Source: Gordonia pseudamarae
GTDB taxonomy: Bacteria; Actinomycetota; Actinomycetes; Mycobacteriales; Mycobacteriaceae
Reading direction: 5' to 3'
DNA length: 64,000 nt
NCBI RefSeq assembly: GCF_025273675.1
Contig: NZ_CP045809.1
Span: forward strand, 1,550,001-1,614,000
This document shows positions 13,324 to 19,866 of this stretch, one piece after another; within the stretch, counting starts at the first letter, position 1, and each line of letters opens with the position of its first letter. A model generated the notes under the pieces. The model made no database searches and was not told the DNA's origin. It saw only the letters and a program-made list of their open reading frames with translations. A program made the translations under genes and the position numbers.

Positions 13324-14216
13324 GCGTCACCGGACTTCCGGGTGCCGGACTCGTGTGTGCCGGACTCCTGGTCAGCGGATTCCTGCGTGCCGGATTCGGG
13401 GGCGGTGGCCAGGCGGGAGCGCAGATCGGCCAGCAGCCTTGTGGCCTGATCGGCCCGTTTGACGTGCCGGGCCGCCACGGCCAGCACCAGGGACTCCAGG
13501 ACGATGATGGTCGGCGCGTGGGTGGGTGAGTGCGTCGGTTCGCCGCGGCCCACCCCCAGCGCCAGCGTGGCGCGCGGATCGGCGGTCAGCGCGTCCTCGG
13601 TGAGCTGGATGACCGGGATCGCGAACGTGACCGCCTGATCGAGGAGGACGTCGACCTCACGGGTGCGGTCGTAGGCCAGCGCCAGCACCGCATCGCCCTC
13701 GGTGAGCCGGCTCAGTTCGTCGGCGAACCCCTGTCCGGTGGAGGTCATCGCGGTGGCCGGCACCCCGGCGCGCCGGAATTGGTGGGCGGCGTAGCCGGCG
13801 AGGAAGCCCGCCGGACCGAAACCGACGATACACACGCGCCTGGCCCTGCCCGCGATGTCGACGGCCTTGAGCAGGGGCTCCTCGTTGATCCGCCCGGGCA
13901 GCGCAATGACCGCGTCGGTGCGTTCGGCGATCAGCCGCATCGTGCCGACCTGGTGCCCGGCGCTCAGCGAGGCTTCCAAGCGCCCGGACAGCGACAACTC
14001 GGTGGCCAGCGACTCGCGGAGCGCGGCCAGACCGTTGAATCCGAGTTTGCGCACCGTGCGGATGACAGTGGCGTCACTGGCATCGGCGGCTTCGGCGAGT
14101 CGGGCGGCGGACAGATGGCCCACGCTGTGTGGATGGTCGGCCATGAACATCGCCACCCGCGCTTCTGCGGGAGTCAGTCCGGCGAGTTGCTCGGATACCA
14201 GAGAGGCGAACGACAT
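13320..14216 (-). CDS. RpiR-family transcriptional regulator (HTH + SIS)
   Basis: The 298-residue regulator has an N-terminal RpiR helix-turn-helix (LTPAEARVAMFMADHP, AEAADASDATVIRTVRKLGFNG) and a SIS sugar-phosphate isomerase-like sensor (about 110-250, RVCIVGFGPAGFLAGY, GDAVLALAYDRTREV). Such proteins usually sense phosphosugars, but this one is first in an operon with an iron-type exporter. The C-terminal tail of about 25 residues is a degenerate ESGTQESADQESGTHESGT repeat, reflecting a short DNA repeat at 13333-13400. Nested inverted repeats just upstream (14230-14266) suggest autoregulation. Confidence 0.88.
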   Translation of the reverse strand: MSFASLVSEQLAGLTPAEARVAMFMADHPHSVGHLSAARLAEAADASDATVIRTVRKLGFNGLAALRESLATELSLSGRLEASLSAGHQVGTMRLIAERTDAVIALPGRINEEPLLKAVDIAGRARRVCIVGFGPAGFLAGYAAHQFRRAGVPATAMTSTGQGFADELSRLTEGDAVLALAYDRTREVDVLLDQAVTFAIPVIQLTEDALTADPRATLALGVGRGEPTHSPTHAPTIIVLESLVLAVAARHVKRADQATRLLADLRSRLATAPESGTQESADQESGTHESGTRKSGDA

Positions 14217-14229
14217 GTCGTGAACACTA

Positions 14230-14266
14230 CCCTATGTAAACCCACTGTAGTAGTGACTACATAGGG
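14230..14266. promoter_or_regulatory. nested inverted repeats, probable RpiR operator
   Basis: Perfect 9-bp arms CCCTATGTA (14230-14238) and TACATAGGG (14258-14266) flank a 19-nt spacer that itself contains CACT/AGTG and GTAGT/ACTAC inverted repeats. The site starts 14 bases upstream of the RpiR start codon, the usual place for an autoregulatory operator. Confidence 0.65.
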
Positions 14267-14286
14267 GGTGCATGGGTGAGAATATG

Positions 14287-14330
14287 CCACACCACCGACA
14301 CCCCGGTGAGCCGGGATCTCGGTGGTGTGG
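14287..14330 (-). terminator. bipartite stem-loop terminator
   Basis: Arms CCACACCACCGA (14287-14298) and TCGGTGGTGTGG (14319-14330) are perfect and enclose a second CCCGG/CCGGG stem (14302-14315). It lies 27 nt beyond the stop of the second beta-propeller gene. Confidence 0.8.
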
Positions 14331-14356
14331 TGGGTATTTCGGGTGTGTGTGGGAAC

Positions 14357-15514
14357 CTAACCGCGCTTGACCGACAGAACGGTCATCTTCGGGGACTGGA
14401 ACTGCGTGGAGAACACGGTTCCGGTGCGTTCGTCGACGGCGAGCGTATGCACGCTGACACCGGCGGGGATGGTCCCGATAACGGCGTCGGTCTTCAGATC
14501 GATAACGGTGAAGCTCTTCTTGAACAGGTTCGCCGTGTACGCCACGCGGCGCTTGGAGTCGATGGCGATCTTGTTGGGAGTGGTGCCGGTCTGGATGCGC
14601 GTGGTCACGGTCAGCGAGTCGGGATCGATCACCGCGACCTCGCCGGTGGCGAAGCTGGCGGCATAGATCTTGCCGGTGGCCGCGTCGACGGCCGGCCGCG
14701 AGTTGGCCGCGGTGGGGATCTTCTTGATGACCTTGTTGGTGCGGCTGTCCACCACGGCTACGTAGTGCGTCTTCTTGGTCTTGATGTCGGCGTTTCCGAC
14801 GTACAGCCGGTGGCGGGCGGAGTCGACCGCGATGAACGACGGACTGTAGATGTCCTTGATCTGGGCGATCTCGCGACGGGTGGCGGTATCGACCACGATC
14901 ACCGCGTTGAAGTCCAGGTTGGCGATGTATGCGCGTCCGGTGGCCGAGTCGGCGGCAACTCCCATCGGATGGGACAGCTTGGTGTTGACCATGTCACTCG
15001 GCGCCGCACTTCGTGCGTTCATGCTGACGACCGTGGCCCGGTTCGTCTCGGCGTTGGTGGTGATCACACGCCCGCTCCTGGTGTCGAGCGCGAGGCCGAA
15101 GGGCACCTGCTTCATCGGTATCTTCACCGGGACGGACTTGCTGGCCTCGACCGACGAGGTGGGCAGATTGTTGTAGCTGATCGAGCGCAGCACCTTGCGG
15201 GTGTCGGTGCTGAGCACCGACACCTTGGGATCCAGCAGATGCGGGTAGGGCAGGACCTGTCCGGTATTTGGGTCCTTGTAGTTGAAGTCGTCGGCATCGG
15301 TGACGAAGATCTTGCGACGCTTCTGATCGATCGCCAACTCGGCGCCGTCGGTGACACCCGCGGGAATCGATGTCTGCGAGTACGACCACCCCGAGGCGAG
15401 CTTGGCGCTTGCCGGGGCCGCGGAGGCGGGCGAGGCCAGGGTTGCCGCCACGACGAGCCCGGCGACAACCGGAGCACCCACGTAGCAAACTTGTCGGATT
15501 CGTCGTGAATTCAT
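14357..15514 (-). CDS. second secreted YncE-like beta-propeller protein
   Basis: This paralogue of the 9.3-10.5 kb protein has the same plan: a signal peptide (MNSRRIRQV, hydrophobic core, ASPASA cleavage site), then YVTN-type blades with RLYVGNADIKTKKTHYVAVV and AYTANLFKK. The opening pattern of a gap and then GWSYSQTSIPAGVTDGAELAID closely mirrors GWTFRVSSTPAGVNSGGELALD of the first copy. The ATG at 15514 is preferred because it starts a standard signal peptide; an upstream ATG at 15544 would overlap a candidate iron box. The gene is a single unit with its own terminator, standing between the RpiR-FetAB and FepC operons. Confidence 0.85.
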   Translation of the reverse strand: MNSRRIRQVCYVGAPVVAGLVVAATLASPASAAPASAKLASGWSYSQTSIPAGVTDGAELAIDQKRRKIFVTDADDFNYKDPNTGQVLPYPHLLDPKVSVLSTDTRKVLRSISYNNLPTSSVEASKSVPVKIPMKQVPFGLALDTRSGRVITTNAETNRATVVSMNARSAAPSDMVNTKLSHPMGVAADSATGRAYIANLDFNAVIVVDTATRREIAQIKDIYSPSFIAVDSARHRLYVGNADIKTKKTHYVAVVDSRTNKVIKKIPTAANSRPAVDAATGKIYAASFATGEVAVIDPDSLTVTTRIQTGTTPNKIAIDSKRRVAYTANLFKKSFTVIDLKTDAVIGTIPAGVSVHTLAVDERTGTVFSTQFQSPKMTVLSVKRG

Positions 15515-15544
15515 GGATCGGACCTTAGCAGGGTTCACAGGCAT

Positions 15545-15559
15545 GGGTAAGGGTGCCCT
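15545..15559 (-). promoter_or_regulatory. weak candidate IdeR-type iron box
   Basis: GGGTAAGGGTGCCCT fits the inner part of the IdeR consensus at about 11 of 15 positions, with both outer GG/CC half-site cores kept. It lies 31 nt upstream of the preferred start of the second beta-propeller. It is weaker than the other boxes. Confidence 0.3.
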
Positions 15560-15579
15560 TTCTTGTGGTGATCGCCGGT

Positions 15580-16377
15580 CTAGGCGTCCTGCCAGATCGG
15601 GATGATCAGTGGAGAATTCGACTCGGGATCGGCGATGATGCGGCAGGCCAGCCCGAAGACATCGGCCACCAGGTCGGCGGTCACCACCTGTGCCGGTGCG
15701 CCCGCGGCGATCACCTCACCGCCTCGCATCGCGATGATGTGGTCGGCGTAGCGGCAGGCCTGGTTCAGGTCGTGCAGAACGGCGACCACCGTCCGGTTCT
15801 CCTCGCGCTGGAGCCGACGGCACAGGTCGAGCAACTCGACCTGAAAAGCTATGTCCAGGTAGGTCGTCGGTTCATCGAGCAGTACCAGCGGGGTTTCCTG
15901 CGCGAGGACCAGAGCCACCCACACGCGCTGTCGTTGCCCGCCCGAGAGCCGGTCGACCCGTTCACCGGCCAGGTGGGCGACACCCGTGGCCTCCATCGCC
16001 GCGGTCACCGCGTCCTCGTCGGCCTGTGACCACTGACGCAGAAACCGCTGATGCGGATACCGGCCCCGTGAGACGAGTTCGGCCACCCTGATGTCCTCGG
16101 GCGGAATCGAGGTCTGGGGCAGCAGCCCCAGGATCTTGGCCACCTCTTTGGTCGAGTACTTCTCGATCGACTTGCCGTCCAGGACGACAGAGCCTGCGGT
16201 GGGTGCGAGCAGGCGCGACAACGCGCGCAGCAGCGTGGACTTGCCGCAGGCGTTCGGGCCGATGATCACCGTGAACCTGTTGTCGGGGATGTCGACGGTG
16301 AGGTTGCGGGCGATGGCCTTCTCGCCGTAACCGAGGGTGAGATCGGCGGCGCCGAGCCTGGTGGAGATAGCGGTCAT
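15580..16377 (-). CDS. fepC: FepC-type ferric-siderophore ABC ATPase
   Basis: The 265-residue ATPase starts at the ATG at 16377 (MTAISTRLG), which overlaps the FepG stop (ATGA). The longer open frame upstream of it is the FepG gene read in another frame. Walker A GPNACGKST, the FepC-type RGRYPHQ, signature LSGGQRQRVWVALVLAQ, Walker B LVLLDEPT and the switch LHDLNQACRYAD are all present. It powers import of ferric siderophore with FepD and FepG. Confidence 0.95.
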   Translation of the reverse strand: MTAISTRLGAADLTLGYGEKAIARNLTVDIPDNRFTVIIGPNACGKSTLLRALSRLLAPTAGSVVLDGKSIEKYSTKEVAKILGLLPQTSIPPEDIRVAELVSRGRYPHQRFLRQWSQADEDAVTAAMEATGVAHLAGERVDRLSGGQRQRVWVALVLAQETPLVLLDEPTTYLDIAFQVELLDLCRRLQREENRTVVAVLHDLNQACRYADHIIAMRGGEVIAAGAPAQVVTADLVADVFGLACRIIADPESNSPLIIPIWQDA

Positions 16378-17474
16378 TGTTCCTGTCTCATCTCGCGGTA
16401 CAGAAGGTAACAGAGGTAGATTCCGCCGAGGCAGACCGTGACCACGCCGACCGGCAGTACTCGCGGTGAAAAAGCTCGTGCGGCAACGATATCGCTGACG
16501 ATCAACAGCAGCGAGCCCAGCAGGGCGGTGACCGTCAGCGGGGTGCGTCCGCCGCCGACGAGCCGCCGGGCGATATGCGGGGCCGACAACGAGATGAACG
16601 CGATCGGGCCGGCCACCGCGGTGGCGGCGGCCGTCAGTGCCACGCCGAGGACCGGCAGACCGATCCGCGACAACCGCGAGTCGGCGCCGAGTGTCCGCCC
16701 GAACTCCGGGCCCAGCTCGAAGACGGGGTGCCGACGGGACAGTGCGCCCACCCCGACCATCAGGACGGCGATCACACACAGCGCGGGTGTGGTCATCTGC
16801 CAGGTGATGGTCTCCAATGTTCCGGCGCCCCACTGGGCCGCCGACATCGCCTCGGACAGTTCCGCCCGCAGGATCAGCCAATAGTTGACCGCCGCGAGCA
16901 TGGAACTGATGGCCACACCGCAGATCACGAGGCGGAAACCGCCCACGCCCTGTTGAAAGGCGAGTGCGTAAACGACCGCGGCGGTGGCGATTCCGCCCAC
17001 CAGTGCGCCGCCGGCGGTGGCCAGGTAGCCACCCGAGAACAGCAGGGTCACCACCAGTGCGCCGGTGTACGAACCGACACCGAAACCGATGATGTCCGGG
17101 CTGCCGAGCGGATTGCGCGTCAGCAGCTGGAAGATCGCACCGGAGAGGGCGAGTGCCGCACCGAACGCCAGTGCGGCCAGCACCCGGGGTGCCTGCCACT
17201 CGCGGATGGCGAGTTCGGCGGCCGGATCGCCGGTGCCCAGCAGGGCTTTGACAACCCCGACCGGGGAAACGGTGAGGTCGCCGGCCCCGAGCGCGACGAT
17301 CGCCATGACGACGGTGGCCACCGCGGCGACGGTCCCGACGACCACCTCGCGGCGGTCCCATCGCCCGGACAGACCGCCGATGCGCCACCGGATCACCGGA
17401 CGTCCGAAATCTATTGTGCCCGAATGCTGTACGTCGAAAGTGCGGCCTTGTTCGGCCTTGCGTGTCGATGTCAT
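16374..17474 (-). CDS. fepG: FepG-type siderophore permease
   Basis: The 366-residue FecCD-family permease has a cytoplasmic N-terminus of about 40 residues and then about nine or ten membrane segments. Family signatures are RVLAALAFGAALALSGAIFQ, NPLGSPDIIGF, GPIAFISLSAPHIAR and PVGVVTVCLGGIYLCYLL. It pairs with FepD in the inner-membrane channel. Its ATG lies 9 nt from the left end of the tnpB element, which has separated it from fepD; transcription from the upstream promoter must now cross about 1.3 kb of antisense element. Confidence 0.94.
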   Translation of the reverse strand: MTSTRKAEQGRTFDVQHSGTIDFGRPVIRWRIGGLSGRWDRREVVVGTVAAVATVVMAIVALGAGDLTVSPVGVVKALLGTGDPAAELAIREWQAPRVLAALAFGAALALSGAIFQLLTRNPLGSPDIIGFGVGSYTGALVVTLLFSGGYLATAGGALVGGIATAAVVYALAFQQGVGGFRLVICGVAISSMLAAVNYWLILRAELSEAMSAAQWGAGTLETITWQMTTPALCVIAVLMVGVGALSRRHPVFELGPEFGRTLGADSRLSRIGLPVLGVALTAAATAVAGPIAFISLSAPHIARRLVGGGRTPLTVTALLGSLLLIVSDIVAARAFSPRVLPVGVVTVCLGGIYLCYLLYREMRQEQ

Positions 17475-17563
17475 CGGGGTTCAGGCGTGGAAACCCGGTC
17501 GTTCACGGCCGGGAGGAAACGCCTTCCCCCTTCCTTACAGAAGGATACGGTAGTGTGTGAGCT

Positions 17564-18664
17564 ATGGCGAAAACGGTGAAGCGGGCGTTCAAGTACCGCT
17601 TCTACCCGACTCGCGAACAGGGTGCGGAGCTGGGGCGCACGTTCGGGTGTGTCCGCCTGGTCTGGAACAAGGCCCTGGACGAGCGCACGAGGGTGTACGC
17701 CACCGAGAGCCGCAAGACGACCTACATTCAGTTGTCGGCCGCGCTGACCGGCTGGAAGAAGACCGACGACCTCGCGTTCTTGAACGAGGTGTCGAGCGTG
17801 CCGCTGCAACAATCGCTGCGGCACCAGCAGGCGGCGTTCTCGAACTTTTTCGCCAAACGTGCCCGCTACCCGAGGTTCAAATCCCGCAAAAAGTCGAAAG
17901 CATCGGCGGAGTACACGCGGTCGGCGTTCACCTGGCGCGGCGGTCAACTCACCCTGGCGAAGATGAAGACTCCGCTCGATATTCGCTGGTCTCGGGAACT
18001 GCCGGACGAGCCGTCCACCGTCACCGTGTCCAAGGATTCGGCGGGCCGCTGGTTCGTCTCCATCCTCACCGAGGACACCATCGAACCCGCACCGGCGACC
18101 GACAGCACGGTTGGTGTCGATGTCGGCCTGACGTCCCTGGCGGTGTTGTCGACCGGTGAGAAGGTCACCAATCCGCGCTACGAGCGCCGCGACCGGCGCA
18201 AGTTGGCGAAGGCTCAACGATCCCTGTCGCGCAAGGCTAGGGTGTCGAACAATCGGGAGAAGGCCCGCCGCAAGGTGGCTCGCGTCCATGCGCGGATCAT
18301 TGACCGGCGCACCGACTTCCTGCATAAACTGTCCACGAGGCTGATCCGCGAGAACCAAGCGATCGCCATCGAGGACTTGACGGTACGCAACATGCTCGGC
18401 AACCACGCCCTGGCCCGAAGCATCTCGGACGCGAGTTGGCGGCAGTTGCGCACCATGCTCGAATACAAGGCCGACTGGTACGGCCGCGATCTGCTGCTTG
18501 TGGACCGCTGGTATCCGTCGACCCGCGTGTGCTCGGGCTGTGGAGCTTTGCACGAGAAGTTGCCGCTGAACGTCCGGGAGTGGGAGTGCCGATGCGGCGT
18601 TACCCACGACCGGGACGTGAACGCGGCCCGCAACATCCTCGCTGCCGGACTGGCAGAGAGGTAA
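17564..18664 (+). CDS. tnpB: TnpB RNA-guided nuclease (IS605 OrfB family)
   Basis: The 366-residue protein has the OrfB N-terminus (KYRFYPTREQ, LVWNKAL) and a RuvC-like nuclease core. The catalytic acid triad is Asp in VGVDVGLTSL (about 186), Glu in IAIEDLTVRNM (about 270) and Asp in THDRDVNAARN (about 350). A zinc ribbon CSGCG...CRCG lies between the last two. All three acids and all four cysteines are intact, so it is probably active. TnpB proteins cut DNA next to a short motif using an RNA made from the right end of the element. The coding direction opposes fepDGC. Confidence 0.95.
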   Translation: MAKTVKRAFKYRFYPTREQGAELGRTFGCVRLVWNKALDERTRVYATESRKTTYIQLSAALTGWKKTDDLAFLNEVSSVPLQQSLRHQQAAFSNFFAKRARYPRFKSRKKSKASAEYTRSAFTWRGGQLTLAKMKTPLDIRWSRELPDEPSTVTVSKDSAGRWFVSILTEDTIEPAPATDSTVGVDVGLTSLAVLSTGEKVTNPRYERRDRRKLAKAQRSLSRKARVSNNREKARRKVARVHARIIDRRTDFLHKLSTRLIRENQAIAIEDLTVRNMLGNHALARSISDASWRQLRTMLEYKADWYGRDLLLVDRWYPSTRVCSGCGALHEKLPLNVREWECRCGVTHDRDVNAARNILAAGLAER

Positions 18665-18763
18665 AACGCCTGCGGAGGCAATGTAAGACCTCAAAGGAGT
18701 TCTCCTTTCGGGCGGTTGCCGATGAAACAGGAATCCCGTTCCTTCAGGGACGGGAGGAGTCAA
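18560..18763 (+). ncRNA. predicted omega RNA scaffold at tnpB 3' end
   Basis: In TnpB systems the guide RNA runs from the 3' part of tnpB through the right end into the flank. Here the region after the stop (18664) holds strong stems: AAAGGAG/CTCCTTT (18693-18708), GCCT/AGGC, and the terminal TTCA-loop hairpin. The 5' limit given is approximate. The guide would begin at 18764. Confidence 0.5.
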
Positions 18764-19866
18764 GCGGTTCCTGACGACAGTCTGCGAACCAGAATCACGA
18801 GAATGGGTGCGCCGACGAAAGCCGTGACGATCCCAACCGGCACCTCGTCGGGCCGCACCAGAACCCTGCCGACCACATCGGACACCAGGACCAGCGCGGC
18901 GCCACCGAGCATCGAGAACGCCGTCAGCCACCAGCCGCCGACACCGGCGATCATGCGGACCGCGTGCGGGACCATCAGGCCGACGAACCCGATCGGGCCG
19001 GCCGCCGCCGTCGCCGCGCCGCACAACAGCACCACCGCGATGATGGTGAGGATGCGGACGCGCCGCACCGGGACGCCCATCGCCGTGGCCAGGTCGTCCC
19101 CCATCGAGATGGCGTCGAGGGGCCGGGCCAGTCCCATCGCGAGGATGCCGCCGACCACGATGAACGGCAGGACGGCCAGCAGGACGGAGTTGTTGCGGCC
19201 GACCAGCGAGCCGACCTCCCAGATGCGCAGCGCGTCGAAGGCGTCGGGATTGAGCAGTCCGATGCCGCGGACCGCGCCGGTGAGCACCGCGGTGACCGCG
19301 ACCCCGGCCATCGTGACCCGGACCGGTGTCATCCGTCCGCGCCCCGCCGAACCGAGCCCGTAGACGATGGCCATCGCGACGACCGCACCGGCGAAGGCGA
19401 ACCAGATGTACGACCACATGCTGGTCAGGCCCAGAAACCCGACAGCGATCGCCACCGCGAACGACGCCCCGGCGTTGACGCCCAGGATCTGCGGGTCGCC
19501 CAGCGGGTTGCGCATCAACCGTTGGATGAGAGAGCCGGCCATGCCCAGTGCGGCGCCCACGACGATCGCCAGCAGTGCCCGCGGGATGCGGTAGCCGACC
19601 ACCACCTCCTGGTCGCGGTCGGCGCTGCCGGCATAGGAGAACAGCGCATCCCACACCTGGGTGGCCGACACCGGCCGGGCACCCACGAACAGGCTCAACC
19701 AGGCCAGCAGCACCACCACGAGGGCGAGCCCGAACCACCACAGGGCGTAGGTGGCACCGCTCCGGCGGTTGCCCCCGTACGCCGACACCACACCGAGGGC
19801 GTCCTCGCGGGCGGTGGACGGGGATTCCGGCGGCGCATCGCCGGGCACGGTCACGTCAGTCGGCAT
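18760..19866 (-). CDS. fepD: FepD-type siderophore permease
   Basis: The 368-residue FecCD permease has an N-terminal cytoplasmic stretch followed by about nine or ten membrane helices. Signatures are YRIPRALLAIVVGAALGMAG, RNPLGDPQILGVNAGASF and GPIGFVGLMVPHAVRM. The ATG at 19866 overlaps the end of the DHB ligase by 11 nt. The stop codon TGA is supplied by the terminal TCAA of the tnpB element; without the element the frame would run three residues further (E-P-R) and overlap fepG. The protein therefore seems only trimmed, not broken. Confidence 0.94.
   Translation of the reverse strand: MPTDVTVPGDAPPESPSTAREDALGVVSAYGGNRRSGATYALWWFGLALVVVLLAWLSLFVGARPVSATQVWDALFSYAGSADRDQEVVVGYRIPRALLAIVVGAALGMAGSLIQRLMRNPLGDPQILGVNAGASFAVAIAVGFLGLTSMWSYIWFAFAGAVVAMAIVYGLGSAGRGRMTPVRVTMAGVAVTAVLTGAVRGIGLLNPDAFDALRIWEVGSLVGRNNSVLLAVLPFIVVGGILAMGLARPLDAISMGDDLATAMGVPVRRVRILTIIAVVLLCGAATAAAGPIGFVGLMVPHAVRMIAGVGGWWLTAFSMLGGAALVLVSDVVGRVLVRPDEVPVGIVTAFVGAPILVILVRRLSSGTA

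Larger units (their letters stand above)
17484..18763 (+). mobile_element. solo-tnpB IS200/IS605-type element
   Basis: The element carries tnpB but no tnpA. The left flank ends in TTCA (17480-17483) and the right end terminates in TCAA (18760-18763), the cleavage tetranucleotide known for IS608. Both ends carry a similar hairpin with a TTCA loop: CCCGGTCG/CGGCCGGG at 17494-17513 and CCCGTTCC/GGGACGGG near the right end, each followed by AGGA. Joining the flanks (17483 to 18764) restores a fepD frame ending A-E-P-R-stop whose TGA overlaps the fepG ATG. No target duplication is seen, as expected for this family. Exact ends are inferred. Confidence 0.8.

Noticed and set aside
15515..15540. Second iron box at the TTAGCAGGGTTCAC string before the second beta-propeller
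   Set aside because: Apart from the initial TTAG it fits the consensus poorly.
16378..17388. N-terminal extension of FepC to 602 residues
   Set aside because: It is an Arg/Gly-rich reading of fepG in another frame; the ATPase begins at ATG 16377.
17471..19741. Long minus-strand frame across tnpB and fepD
   Set aside because: Its composition is that of a shadow frame, and well-supported genes occupy the same DNA.
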